Below, piece by piece: positions 1 to 11,745 of a stretch of 64,000 bases of DNA. The notes under the pieces are model-generated. The model saw nothing but the letters and a program-made list of their open reading frames with translations, searched no databases and had not been told where the DNA came from. Within the stretch, counting starts at the first letter, position 1, and every line of letters begins with the position of its first letter. Source of the stretch: Chrysophaeum taylorii (lineage: Eukaryota > Sar > Pelagophyceae > Pelagomonadales > Pelagomonadaceae); assembly GCA_029834535.1 (NCBI GenBank), contig JAQMWT010000389.1:62001-126000 (forward strand), in the 5' to 3' direction. A program made the position numbers and the translations under genes.

Positions 1-1900
1 GCATCGCTGTGGGGATCCTGCAAGCAGTCCGAGAAAGGCCACTTTTTGATGGTAAATGCTATGTTGTCAACATAAGGCCGTTCGCCAACTAAATTGGGCT
101 TTTCCGAACCACAGGCTGGCGGATTGGAGGCCAAATTGGCAGTGCGGGACGACACCTTGTCTGGTTGTGAATACCGGTCGAACCAAGTCACACCACCAGG
201 CTCGTCGATGTCTCCGGCGGTGCCAGACTCTTCATCATCGACCTCGGTGTCGTACTCGAGATTTTGGCGTGCTCACCAGGGCTTTTGCGCGCCTCTTTGA
301 ACAGCGCCCACGGCCGGTCGTGGAAGTCGACGCCGCCATCGAGTTTCACTCGTTCCAGATGGGGGTGTTATGTTTGATGATCATGAAGACTTTGAGGAGC
401 AACTTGGGCCTGAGGCGAGAGCGGCATCTAGGTCAGCTTTTTTGCTCGTCTGTGCGCAGAGGCCCCTTGCTCTCAAAAAAACTACGCGGTCGCGGATCGT
501 CGCCTTCGTCGCGCGCATCTACGCGTCATATCCAGTCGCCTGAACTCCATCGATGATGAACTGCTGGTATGTATCCCTAGTCATCATCGCTTGGCCAGTT
601 CGATTCGAGCGTCGTGCTTCTGCTGCGTAGCGACTGGTGGCGTCTGCTGATTCTTCGTTATCGCCGAAGTCGAGAAGATGCTACGTCGGGGGAAAAAGAA
701 GCGAGTCTCTCTGCTGCTTCCTTCCATCCAAGGTACGACAGACTGTGCCCGCGTTCGAATTTCGTGGAGCCTGAGCGCTCGATTCAAGAGCAGCATCAAT
801 ATTTTCACCGCCGTCGCTGGCGGCGCCGTTCTTCGAAAAGCAAAGGACGAACAACATCATTACGGGGCACTCAAAAAAAAAAGCGATTCGAGCTACTAAT
901 GATGCCGGCGTGTCGTCTTGGCACGCGCAGCTCCTTTTTCTCAAGCGACGCGATGCAGCCTTAAAAACGTACAGTCGCTCCACTGCGGGAAAGCCTTCGG
1001 TCTGGAGAATGAGTTTCGCGGGACCGTGGCTGCCTGGCCGCCTCGAGCTGCGAATTGATGCGCCGATCGTAGGCAGAAGCGGACTCGACGGCGGCCCTAG
1101 TGGCGGCGTCACCCGCTGTGATCTGAATCAAGGAGGCTCTCGTACTGATTCCACTTCCCTGATCGAGAGGAGCGGCGCGATGTCTTAAGAGCCGCCTCGA
1201 CAAATAATAATGTCGCTTCGTTTGACAAAAAAAACAACGTAGTCGGCATTCCATCGGTTTATGACACTGCAGCTCCGAGCAGCTAATTGCCCTTGGGGAC
1301 GAAAGGCCTGCTTCGTTCAGCCAGAAGAAGTTCATTCGAGGCTACGCTCGGCGAAAGAATTATTACGCAACAGCCTTTCGGTTCTTCTTGATCAGGGCAC
1401 GCGACTCTTTCGTCTCGATGCCCATTGCCCAGAAAATGGCGCGCGTTCGGTGTTGTTCGGAAGACTGAAAATCCTTCGATTCCACGCCGGAGGACATCCG
1501 TTTCTTCGCCGATCTTCGCGCAGAGTTGCGACATTCTCGAGTCATAGTCTGAACTGCGCGAGTGCGTGCTTCTCTCGTAGTCGTAGGCAAACGTCGACAC
1601 CAGTATCATCGCTCTTTGCGGAGAGAGACCTCGCGTCCAGGCACAAGTTGGGCGTTCATCAATTTCAGCTGCTTGGGGGCCATCTCCATCGATACAACGT
1701 TCTCGGCCGAGAATGTTCGATTGACTTTTTTCGAGGTTGTGAGGGCAGTATTATTTGCCGTCTGCCCATCCATTCTCCAGGCGAAAACCCGTCGTCCGTT
1801 CTGTGTCTCGAGTGAAGCCTCGAGGACGCTCCTTGTCGCATTCTACGAGAGCGAGAGCATTTCGATCGTTGCGACGGGGGCATACCTTTCTCCGGATTGA
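1..1900. other. No supportable gene; probably decayed DNA
   Basis: Both strands contain only short open frames with no recognisable domain. A minus-strand stretch around 200-360 has coding-like composition but is broken by stops within about 60 codons. I see no RNA gene or repeat in this stretch. Confidence 0.5.
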
Positions 1901-2263
1901 TAACTAACTAACTAACTTCAGACCTCTCCCGAGCATGGGAGCCAGGCCGGACCGACATGAGCCAGTCCGGAATCACGGGCCTGTAGACGAGGAGCGCCGA
2001 AAGGTCGGTCGGCGGAGAGTGACCATCAAGCTTGTCGCCATGCGACGAGGAGACCGCGATGTGACTGACAACCAACTCGTCGATAACCTTCCGTCTTCGC
2101 CCCCCGGCCATACCCCGTCCCACTGCGAACGTTCCGGCTGCCAACCGGCTCGCCCGGGAGGCGAATAGGTGTCAACCTACGCCGGGAGGGCGGATGCCCT
2201 CGCAAGGCTCAGGATTCATGAGGCACCGTCCTCCATCGCAACCACAGTCGCCGATCAGGGTAA
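1901..2263 (-). repeat. SINE-like dispersed repeat, copy 1
   Basis: This about 363-bp block is the near-identical reverse complement of the block at 27999-28364. Read on the minus strand it begins TTACCCTGATCG and ends in a short (TTAG)n tail, about three and a half units here against about four and a half in the other copy. A simple-repeat 3' tail of variable length is typical of short non-LTR retroposons (SINEs or 3' ends of LINEs). No clear target-site duplication is visible around this copy. An open frame of about 77 codons runs through the plus strand, but it lies inside the repeat and has no recognised domain. Confidence 0.7.
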
Positions 2264-4909
2264 GGGGATATCGGGGATGAAAATTTTCAATTGTCTCCCG
2301 TTGAGCAAACTAGGCTGGCAAAGCTTCCTCTTGACAGCCTAGGAATGAAAGTGAGGCGCGTCACCCGCGGAAAACGCACCGGGGACTATCGTTTCTTGAG
2401 CGACTTTCTCGCGCGGACGTGACGTTACCGACCCGAGAATCACGGGCGACTTTGCTTCGAGAGTAAAAATCTTCGTAGATGACCGGACAGTGTTGAAAGA
2501 AGACACGCATCCGACCTGTGTTCGATTATCTCGGTTTTTTTTTTCTCTTTCAAGGCCGCCGAACCAGCGGCAGCTTGTACTCCTGTCCTGCAGGAATCGT
2601 TGATACGCGACGCTCTTCTCTGATACGCCACCGCCGGTGGATGTTTAGGCCAGGGGACGACCATTCGCCAATTCGAAGAACGCCTTCAACATCGACTTGT
2701 ATAGAGACTAGCGTCGTCCGAGCCTTTCTCTTCGATGTCAGTCAGCCTCAAACCCATCATCCCGTTCGACCTCGGCACTTATATATATCGCTGGCGTACG
2801 ATTATCGATACGCATCGACGAGCTCCGTGCCTTCTTCTCGCGCTCATCCTGCTTGTTCGTTTTTTTTTTCGTACCGCACCTTAAGGCTCGCAAAAACGAA
2901 TAATTTGACCACCGTGAACAACTCCGGCATTCGATTTAGAAGAACTTTCGCTCGTTGTCGTCGTCGACTTGCGGTATGCGAGATCTACATCGCACTCCGC
3001 TCTGACCATTATGCCTTGGGTGGTGGTGGTGGTGTTTCTTAATGATGACCATTATGCCTCGTCATTCATTCTCTTTGACTGTCAGCAGCAGCAGCAGTCC
3101 CAGGTGCCAGGCATCGAAGATTGGTACCCGATGTTTTTACTTGGAAAAGTCCTCGAAAACGAGCAGCAGCAGCAGCAGCACCTTCGAAAGAAATATCAGC
3201 ATCCGAAGGTCATCTGGTCGAGGATGATGCTCTCTCGCTCCAATTCTACCAGCGGGACTGATGCGGTCACGATCCGCGTTCCATTACCCAAATAGGGCGC
3301 ATCGTACCTTGATTAGGGCGAGGCAGCCGAATGTCGCGAGAGACGCAAGTGAATCATTAGCACCCACGCCCGGCATTGGACTACCACGGCAAAATCGATA
3401 AGGATGACAAGGATCTCCGCCCGTAACCGACCGCGTTCGAAATTTTTAGCTGCATCGGCACCAATACGGCAGAAGAAGAAGATCGCGTCCACGAATAATC
3501 GAGCACGGGGGAAGTAAGTCTCTGGTGAACACAGAGACTGGAAGAAGTCAACCAGTACCGCAAAAAAAACTGTGTGCGGAAGCACGAGATGATGAATGAA
3601 GCTAGCAGCAATATAGCCACATAATAATTCTGTCGCGCCGTCGTCAAACTTGAGCACGTAGTCGAAAGACGGTGAAGCGACTCGAAAAAGAAGAGCTAGG
3701 GCGACAACAACAACGTCGGCACGTGTGGTCAGGGACGACAAATCACCAACCCAAGTAACAGAGCGCGGCCTGGTGGCTGATTGGGCCATGAGGAACTCAA
3801 TCTGAACGACGACGCTTTCCATGAAGGACTTACGCCGGCCTAAGATGTCCGAGCCCGAGGATCGACATCCTCGGGCTCGACATCCTCGGGCTCGTATGCG
3901 CGAAGACGTGCGACCCGAAGTTTCTTTTTTTAGAAAGGTCGAGCAAGTCCCATCAATAATGACGACGCCGCTGGAAGGCGACAAACCAGCGTCCTCCGTG
4001 ACAGAAAAGAAAAAATCTCCACGCGCGGGCTGGAACTCGACGAACGTATATAGGTCAGCGTGCTTGCTTGCGCGGGATGACCACGAACGCACCAATCCGA
4101 GGTCATATTATGCACGGCAAGACGCGGAGTGTGCCCAATCTCGTGGATCCCAAACATCCCAACATCTACCAAAGCGAGAGTCCGGAATGTGCGAGCAGCT
4201 TCTCTTTACTGGTAGACAAGTGAAAAGATCACCAAGCATGTGCGTAGCTCTTGCGGCGTAGATGCCCACGAACACAGTGCAATACGCGGCGAGAGTCCCT
4301 GACCCACACAGCGAAAGTTTGAGGCGTTGGGTGACATGATTGTAGATGGCAGCAGCTGCGCTACGGACGCTGGTCCTTCGCTGGCCACGTACAGACAATA
4401 TTGGGGCGCGGATTGCCATCACAGCCACCATCTGCGCGACAGCACGTGAGCCAAGAAGGAAACGAAGCGGCGACGGTTTTTTGGTCGGTACCGGGGGAGC
4501 GTTTAGATAGAGCGCTGTTGCGAGACAACGCCGGGGCACTGTCGTCCGTGCCACACCACGTACCGGCCGACTTGCCCTAAATTTTTTCTGCTGCGTCCCC
4601 CCAAAAATCATCTCATCAGTATGGACGAGTCGTCGAGGCCGTCGCGATTGAAGCGTCAACCTTCTTTTGCGTCTCGCGTTTCTTGCCGTGAAAAGCGATG
4701 GTGTTGTTGGAACGCGCGAGAAGCTGTGTTTCGAAGCTTGCAGATAGACTATGTCCTCTTAGAAGAGGATTGGTGTGAGAGAGCGGCCGGCATTGTGGTC
4801 CAAGTGGCTTTGATTTTATAGCGCGAACTCATATTGTTTTCATATGCGAAAAGAAATCTGTGTGCTTCAGTCAACGCTGCGGCAAGCCCGAGAATTATAG
4901 TACTAAGTG
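2264..4909. other. No supportable gene; CAG tracts and an ATG-less open frame
   Basis: Two short CAG/AGC tracts lie at 3083-3097 and about 3162-3180. A minus-strand frame stays open from about 4095 to 3313, but it has no ATG near its start, contains a small direct repeat (about 3857-3895) and shows no domain I recognise. It could be a decayed gene or chance. Nothing else here can be supported. Confidence 0.4.
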
Positions 4910-5449
4910 TCATTCGTTGCGAGAGCATAACCAGGCTGCGGGTAGCCATCTATGTACTGTGATGGCAGCCTGCTCGAGTTCGACGCTTATTACCCAGGAC
5001 GTGTGGTAAACTCTGCCGTCGTGCTCAAATGCCAAGTCTTCCCGACTCGTCTGCGTGCGGCGACCGATCGCCACTTCTTCGAAGGTTCTTTCTTCCATCA
5101 GCGTCGAATCTCCGAACAGAAATGTCCAAAAGCGAAGTCGAGTAAACAACATTGGCCCGGGACTAGACCGTCCATCGAGTCGGTGCCGCCAAACCAGGAG
5201 TGGCGGTCTACAGCAGGGCTGAGTGCAGTCGACGGGTCCACGAAGATCCGATGGCATCCTTGCAACAACGTGCTCCGCAAAGTTGGGGTCGAGCGACAGC
5301 TTGACGATGGCTGTCCTCCAATCCTCTTGCAACCGCGCCATCTCGACGTATTTGCGCGGCAGTGATTGAGTCGACGCAAAAATAAACCACGCTTCAGCAG
5401 AGAACCGGCCGCACGCTACGGTACGGTAGCCACAGTGCCCGTCGCCCAC
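4910..5449 (-). pseudogene. Possible OTU-like protease fragment
   Basis: A minus-strand frame of 179 codons begins next to the motif GDGHCGYR. This resembles the D-G-x-C-G-[YF]-R nucleophile region of OTU-like cysteine proteases, which are often encoded by MULE-type transposons in stramenopiles and fungi. The first codon of the frame is GTG rather than ATG. Related-looking sequence continues upstream in other frames, so this is best read as a broken fragment. I cannot place a catalytic histidine with confidence. The alternative is a chance match. Confidence 0.25.
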
Positions 5450-6785
5450 CTCTTGTGTTCTGCCGTCGGCGTCCGCATTCCATTGTCATTTGCTCGTCGT
5501 CGATAAGACTGCGCGCATCACGTCGTCGGCGACATCTGCATTATTGCGTACGATCCGAAACCTAAGGGGGCGGTTTTTCCGCGACGCCAAGTCAACAATC
5601 CCTGTAGTGCGACGGGGCCAACAAGAGGTCGACTACCTAGTCGCCCATTCGCACGTGCGAACAGAGCGTCGTGTCGGCTTCCGCAGGACCGAGGACAGTT
5701 CCTTGGGGCGCGCCAAGAGCGACCGCCGTCAGCCGAAGAACGACACATAATTTGTCCATCCGCGCAGGAGCTCGCTCGCCCGGGATGACGCCTTTGCGAT
5801 CGAGTGCTGTCGGTACAAAACCCGACGCTAGAGAGCTCTGTACTACTCTTGCGGGTCGAAGGCGCGTCGAGTCCACACAAATTACTTGGATTCTTAATAT
5901 CGGTCGCGTCGCTGTAGAGGTCACTCGGGTCGGTACTTCTGACAGGAGGTGGCCTCTGACCGGCTCTGCTTCTGACATCACCTCATTGTGTACGTCGTCC
6001 TCGTCGCCACGCACTCCACCGTTGTCCCTGACGGACGTGGCTCTCTTTCCTCACAGCTGGTCGCGGCTGCAAGAAGGCCCCCCTTCGAGCCTCTGTCGCC
6101 TTTGCTCCAGGTACCCGCTGCTCCTCAGCACGCTTGTCGCGTTCAATCTCGTCGTTGGTACGGCGCATTTGCTGCTGAAGGTCCCTCCCCCGAGACACGT
6201 CTTTCGGTCAGTGGTCGGCCGATGTTGCTTGCTCGTCAAAAAAGAGTCTTATTGCAGCCGCAAAATTAATGCTGACGTGTGACGATGTGCTATTCTGGCC
6301 TCTCTCATTATTGGCTGGTGCTGAAGCTAAACGAACCAATCAGCGTTCAGATTATAGGTCGTGTTGTTGTTCTACTAGAGGTCGCAGTGCCCCGTCCAAG
6401 TCGAGTTAACGTACACGGGTCGGGACTGGTTTCCGGCGCCTTCCAGACAGACAGTATCCGAATCTGTAGTGTTCTGTCCAGAAAAAAAGTGCTTCAACTT
6501 TGAGGTCAACGGAACTGTATGAATAGCGTGTTGTTTTAGTGCAATTATTATTATGTTCGTGGTGTGAAACAAACTTTCGGGGAGGTTCAATCAATCATGA
6601 AGATTCAATAAATCGGGAGAAGATTCAGTAACGGAAGCTTCAAGATCTAATGTACTAGCCAGAGACGACTGGCGTCGATTCAAGGCAGGAGCTCGCTTGG
6701 TTTTTGAGTATATCAGCGTTCGCTAGAATCTAAACAGCTGATCGTAGTGTTGAAAAAGACGATCTCTCCGCGTGACACGAGGACG
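5450..6785. other. No supportable gene; upstream region of the phosphate transporter
   Basis: Open frames occur on both strands between 5500 and 6280 but none has a recognisable domain. The last 500 bases are AT-richer and must contain the promoter of the transporter starting at 6786. No clear TATA box or other motif stands out. Confidence 0.4.
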
Positions 6786-8510
6786 ATGGCCAAGAGCATG
6801 ATGCTGTCGATGACGCGGGGCATGTGCATCCTGACGGTGCTCGCCATGTACGCCGAGCACGCGTCCGCGAACCGACAAGACTGGGAGCGCGAAGACTGGA
6901 CGTGGCTGATCGTGTGCTGCGGGATCGTCGCGTTCATCGCGGCGTACGGCATCGGGGCCAACGACGTTGCCAACGCCTTTGCCACGTCGGTTGGCGCCAG
7001 GGCCATCACGGTCAAGCAAGCCGTGCTGTTCGCGTCCGTGTTCGAGTTTTCTGGCGCGGTCTTGATGGGCTCGAGCGTCTCCAAAACAATCCGTAAGGGC
7101 ATCTCGGACGTGACGTGCTTCGAGGACAACCCTGGGCTTTTGATGTACGGCATGACGTGCGTCATTATCGCCGTCGGGATCTGGTTGATGTTCGCGTCGT
7201 ACAACGAGATGCCCGTGTCTACGACCCATTCGACCGTCGGCGGCATCATCGGCATGACCCTGATGGCTCGCGGAAAGCGGTGCGTTATCTGGAACTTCAC
7301 GCGCAACGACTACGGCAACGGCACCACGAACATGGCCTTCGACAACTTTCCGTGGCTCGACGGCGTCGCGGAGATCGTCGTATCCTGGATTATCTCGCCT
7401 ATCGCGTCGGGGATCTGCGCGGCCATCCTGTACGCGATCACCAAGTACGGCGTGTTGATCTGGAAGGAACGCTCCTACTTCCTCGCCAAGATCCTGTTCC
7501 CCATCATCGTGGCGTTCACGGCCGGGGTCAACACCGTCTTCTGGATAGTGAAGGGAACTAAGGGCCGTCCGAAGCGCTTCCGCACGAGCCGCTACGTCCG
7601 CGAGGCGGAGGACGGCAACGTCGCGCCGGCGGTAACGATCGGGGCATACGTCGCGCTCGTCGCGGGCTTTCTCGCCGCGTGCCTGCTCTTCCCCATCAGC
7701 CGCTGGATCGACGCCGAACAGCGCGTCCGAGCCAAGATTCCCTCGGAAGCCAAGCCGGTGGACGACAGCGACGCCAAGGAGGGCGAAGACGTCGAGGGTG
7801 CTCCGATCCGCCAGAGCCAGGTCGCGGTCGTCGGGGGCGCCATCGGCAAGTACATCTACGACGAGCTCACCGTCGACCCTCACCACGTCCTCGAGCGCGA
7901 GGGGACCGTCGCCGATATCCATGCCAACTACCGCGAGTTCGATCCCAAGACGGAGGCCTTCTTCAAGTATGTCCAAGTCTTCACCGCGATCGTCGACTCG
8001 TTCTCGCACGGCGCCAACGATGTCGCCAACGCGATGGGACCCTTCGCTGCCGCGTACGTCTCGTACCGTCGCGGAACGGTCAAAAAGGAAACCGACCTCA
8101 AGGACAACATGACCTGGATTCTTGCGATTGGTGGCGCTGGCATCGTCGTTGGGTTGGCCACCTATGGCTACAAGATCATGACGGCAATGGGCGTCAAGTT
8201 GGCCGCCGTCACGCCCTCCCGCGGCTACTGTATCGAGTTGGGCGCAGCTTTCGTCATTATCTACGGCACCGCACAAGGCTGGCCGCTCTCGACCACCCAC
8301 TGTCAGGTCGGCGCAACCGTCGCCGTCGGCCTCTTCGAAGGCACGGCTGGCGTCAACAAGCGGCTCCTCGTCAAGACCTGCTTCGGCTGGATTATCACGA
8401 TCGTCGTCGTTGGCCTCGGCGCCGCGCTCCTCGTCGGCCCGTCACCCGAGCCCCTTAAGGACCTGTACTGCGAAGACTGGGCCACGGTTGGCGACCGCGG
8501 CGAGGACTAG
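6786..8510 (+). CDS. PiT-family inorganic phosphate transporter
   Basis: This 574-residue membrane protein belongs to the PiT (PHO-4/Pho89, SLC20-like) family, which moves inorganic phosphate into the cell together with Na+ or H+. The two internally repeated signatures are present: GANDVANAF at residues 57-65 and GANDVANAM at 409-417. Each half also carries an STTH motif (STTHSTVGG in the first, STTHCQVGA near the C terminus). A hydrophilic loop separates the two membrane halves, as is usual. The ATG at 6786 is chosen because upstream in-frame codons offer only a GTG. It gives a hydrophobic N-terminal segment that could be a signal peptide or first helix. The gene is a single exon and GC-rich. 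Cation preference and membrane (plasma or plastid) cannot be decided from sequence. Confidence 0.95.
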   Translation: MAKSMMLSMTRGMCILTVLAMYAEHASANRQDWEREDWTWLIVCCGIVAFIAAYGIGANDVANAFATSVGARAITVKQAVLFASVFEFSGAVLMGSSVSKTIRKGISDVTCFEDNPGLLMYGMTCVIIAVGIWLMFASYNEMPVSTTHSTVGGIIGMTLMARGKRCVIWNFTRNDYGNGTTNMAFDNFPWLDGVAEIVVSWIISPIASGICAAILYAITKYGVLIWKERSYFLAKILFPIIVAFTAGVNTVFWIVKGTKGRPKRFRTSRYVREAEDGNVAPAVTIGAYVALVAGFLAACLLFPISRWIDAEQRVRAKIPSEAKPVDDSDAKEGEDVEGAPIRQSQVAVVGGAIGKYIYDELTVDPHHVLEREGTVADIHANYREFDPKTEAFFKYVQVFTAIVDSFSHGANDVANAMGPFAAAYVSYRRGTVKKETDLKDNMTWILAIGGAGIVVGLATYGYKIMTAMGVKLAAVTPSRGYCIELGAAFVIIYGTAQGWPLSTTHCQVGATVAVGLFEGTAGVNKRLLVKTCFGWIITIVVVGLGAALLVGPSPEPLKDLYCEDWATVGDRGED

Positions 8511-8858
8511 AAACCAAAACGTCACGTCCCTCCCCTTTTCATGTTGTCATACTGCACCGTCGTCGTACTGCACCGCCAAATTTTCACATCGCATTTTGGC
8601 AGTTGCCGTCGTTGTTCTCCACGGCCCCCGACTCTTCATATCTCTTCGGAAGGGATATATAACAAGGACAAACACACACACCAAGGACCCTCGTCTCCTC
8701 CTACCCCTCCGAAAGTCGATGATGCTCTTTGCGCACGCCCGCTCTTCTGCTCGTCTATTCTGCCCGTGGATATATCCGTGTACGCATATACATTAAGGAT
8801 GATGCAAGGCCATTTCTGAATGAATGAATGAATGAATGAATGAATGAATGAATGAATT
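8511..8858. other. 3' flank of the transporter, ending in a GAAT microsatellite
   Basis: There is no gene here. About nine to ten units of (TGAA)n occupy roughly 8818-8857 and abut the left end of the hAT-like element at 8859. Confidence 0.6.
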
Positions 8859-9602
8859 CTGTGTTGGGAATAATTCGCTTCAACAAGTGAACGTGAACCA
8901 CTTCACCACGGTTGCAATTCTGGTGAAGTGTTTTTTTTGTGGCCAAAGTGAACCTTGGTGAAGTGAACGTCACTTAAAAAGAAAAAAGCTGGGCTCCACG
9001 CCCGCTATTATTGCCTAGGTCTGGTGATCATAGTTTCATTCGCGTTTCGGAGGGCGAAGGAGGAGTGACTGTGGATGGTGTGTTCTGTATTTCGTGCCTT
9101 AGGCGATGTGAACGACCTCGGTATCTTCGTTTTGTTCTTCCTCATCGGACCCCATCTCCGCAGAGTCTTCGGGGATGGTGCTTCCGGCGTCTTTGAATTC
9201 GGCCTCGTGTCCGATGTCGCTATGCTTGATCCGGGCCGCCGCAATGAAATTCTTCTTCATGCGCAGTAGGGCAACTTTGTCGGTTTCATCCCTAGCAGCA
9301 CATTTTTCTCGTTTATCATCCAGATTCGCCGAGCGTGTTCTACGCCAGCATCGACATCGGCTCGTTCTTGTGAACTTCCTCCTTTTGTTCCGCGTATTCC
9401 TCCTCATCATCAACATCATCCTCCACCTCCAGGTAGCGCGGCTCGACTTTGCTCATCGTCAGCCAAAGTGAATGAATATGAAGTGAACATTGGACTTCGG
9501 ACACAAATTTTCGGTGAAGTGAAGTGAAGTGAAGTGAACGCGACCGCGAACCAAGTTCAACGAACCTGGTGACGTGAGCTCATTATTGAATTCCCAACGC
9601 TG
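8859..9602. mobile_element. hAT-like element, internally deleted copy
   Basis: The left end CTGTGTTGGGAA (8859-8870) and right end TTCCCAACGCTG (9591-9602) form an imperfect terminal inverted repeat resembling hAT termini. Subterminal GTGAAGTGAAC-type motifs sit at both sides. Internally, 9010-9300 matches 42990-43290 and about 9330-9480 matches about 45430-45560 of the longer element. This copy therefore lacks the central 2.1 kb that encodes most of the transposase and can only move in trans. An 8-bp target duplication is not visible; the left flank is a GAAT microsatellite. Confidence 0.7.
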
Positions 9603-9964
9603 TTTCTTTTTGTGTTGTGCTGTAGCCGACTGCTCCAGATCGACGGTCGTCGGCTCTGTGGTGATAGACTTTTGTAGCCAACTGCTCACCGTCGTCGTCG
9701 ACTCGCAAGCGCCCAACTACCCAAAATCCGATGGGGTATGCGGTGATTCCTTACGCCGCCTGGTGGTTGTCAAACGTGACTAGCCTGTGGTGTCCGAGCG
9801 AAATGGCTCCTCTAGCGCGTGCCATTGTCGTGTTTCGACTTGATGGCCGCGTCTTCTCTTCTTCCCTTGTCTTCTTTCGTTCCACTTCATAGCCATGTTT
9901 TTGCCCGTTTTCTTCGCCTCAACGTGCTTTCTTCGCCGTAGCTACCCCCCGGCGCGGGGGTAGG
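9603..9964. other. No feature seen
   Basis: Short open frames only, with no repeat or RNA gene recognised. Confidence 0.4.
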
Positions 9965-10640
9965 AGAAAACTCAAAGGTAAGAGGGCGGAGCGTGCTATG
10001 ATCAAAGCAGCTTAGATTGGCGGGGGTGAGAGCGAGAAGCGGAAAGGAGAGTGGGGTGAGTGGAAGGGAGGACGCTGACTCCGCCCCCCATCTCGGGGGT
10101 AAAAAAAAAAAAAGGAGAAGAAAGAGGTGCCAGTTCTCTCCTCTTGGCTGTACTAGTATTATTTTTCTTGTGGTTTGCAAATCCAGGCTCAAAGAGCCAG
10201 ATTGGATGATCGCTCAAAGGAAGGGGAACAGAAAAGGAGAGAAGACAAATGACAACCGCAGAGTTTGGTGGTGGAGAAAACATAAAGAAAAATGGCAAAG
10301 CAGACGAGAGAGGCCCCGGAAGAAGCGGTAGCGCAGCGAGAAGCATATGGTGAGAGCAACACAAAAAGAGCGCACGGTGGGATGAGGCGCAAGAGAGGTG
10401 TAGAACGGAGGGGGGAGCAAAAGGAGCGCATGGTGGGGGAAGTAGCAAGGGAGGCGCACGACGTGAAGCAAGCACGAGGACTTGTTGGTCGAGGAGAGAG
10501 AGGTTTGCGAGGCAGGGCCGCACAACCGCCATTGTAGACGCTACCACCCGGGGAGACGGGGCAATCCAAAGTCTGCGCATTTTCGGAGGCGGGAGAGCGA
10601 TCCAGCGCACAGCTCTCTGTCCAACGTGCGCCGTGTGCTT
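9965..10640 (+). repeat. Purine-rich dispersed repeat, copy 1
   Basis: The plus strand is strongly purine-rich. The part from about 10188 to 10620 shares ordered landmarks with 56515-56840: CAGGCTCAAAGAGC, GCTCAAAGGAAGG, ACCGCAGAG, GGCAAAGCAGACG, a GTCGAGGA-GAGAG block, and GGCGGGAGAGC. The first about 100 bases (9965-10065) instead match the 3' part of the Helitron-like units (for example CAGCTTAGATTGGCGG). This is probably a composite of old mobile DNA. Long open frames on the opposite strand are low-complexity by-products. Confidence 0.5.
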
Positions 10641-11745
10641 ACTGCGTGGTGGATCACGCCGTACTAATGAGGCGCGGGCGATCTAGGTGCCACAAAAAGA
10701 ACGAGCGAACATCTAACTAACTACGTCCCTTGCGTGCCGAAGTCACCACCAAACTCCAGCTTTCCTTCGCCGTGTGTTGGTCGCTTTGCCTAACCGTCCC
10801 CGCCAATTACGCGACCATAAGGCTCGTCGACAATTGAGTTTCAACGGGACGTGGGCCACCCATCTGAGAACAACATAAGAATGAACGAACATCTAGCAGA
10901 CTCACTCACTAGCAATATCCCACTATTAGCGCGACAGAGTTATGTGGCTACTTGGCTGCTTTTTCTTGTACTTTCGAGCACACATCACTCGCGGGAATGG
11001 TTTGACTTCCCGTCTCTCTGCATACCAGGACTCCCCCTGCGCTTGATTTCCGGAGACTTGACGTTCTTCTGCACCACGCCTTCCCGATGGCACGACTGAT
11101 GCTGCCCACAAGTAACAGCAGCCTTTCCTGCGCGATTTTTTGCTGGCGAATTGCCATCCTTGTTGAGCTTGTGCCGTTGATGCTGATGACATGAGGTTGC
11201 CCTGTGTCCTAGCGACATTTTTTTCGGCCGCCTCGCCCGATACATTTTTGTAGAGTCCTGTGGCGTCGTGCAGCGACCGTTTCCTAGCGTCGTCTTCCCG
11301 AGGGTTTATTTATTTATTTATTTGTTCGTAGCATCGTCTGCCGTTGTCTCTCTACCTTCTTTCCTTCGTCTGCCTTTTTATCTCCTGGACCTTGATCTTT
11401 TTGCTTCTTTGCTGCCCTCTGTTCTCCTTCTTGAATCGCCCCTCTTGTCTGATCTGTTGTTTTTTTTTGTTCCCTCCAATTTCCTGCTTCCTTTGTGCTG
11501 TCCTGCATTCCCCAGGCTCCCTGCTTCGGCCGCTCCTGGTATTCGCCCGCCCTCTGTGGTGTTTTCTTTCCCTTCCACTGCGCACATCCATTCTGGCTCT
11601 TGGGAGTGGGCTTACCATAATCACAAATATGACTACGCTCGCCCCCGGGGCGTTGCTTTGAATCATTGATTCGACCTTGATACGATAGTAGTAAATAAAA
11701 ACGTTATATGTGACGACGAGACGAAGGAACAAGTGAAGGAAGTAA
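10641..11745. other. No supportable gene
   Basis: A short (TTTA)n tract lies near 11305-11323. Pyrimidine-rich DNA from 11330 to 11590 leaves long but low-complexity open frames on both strands. The last part is the 3' flank of the minus-strand gene that ends at 11746. Confidence 0.4.

Noticed and set aside
3313-4095. A 260-codon minus-strand frame as a gene
   Set aside because: No ATG near its start, a small internal direct repeat, no recognised domain and no conserved neighbour; mentioned only in the region note.
6723-8300. A 525-codon open frame antisense to the phosphate transporter
   Set aside because: Composition (Asp/Arg/His/Gly-rich) is that of a mirror frame of a GC-rich gene; no domain.
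10002-10610. A 202-codon minus-strand frame, Leu/Pro/Ser-rich
   Set aside because: It results from a purine-rich plus strand; low complexity and not conserved in the second copy of the repeat.
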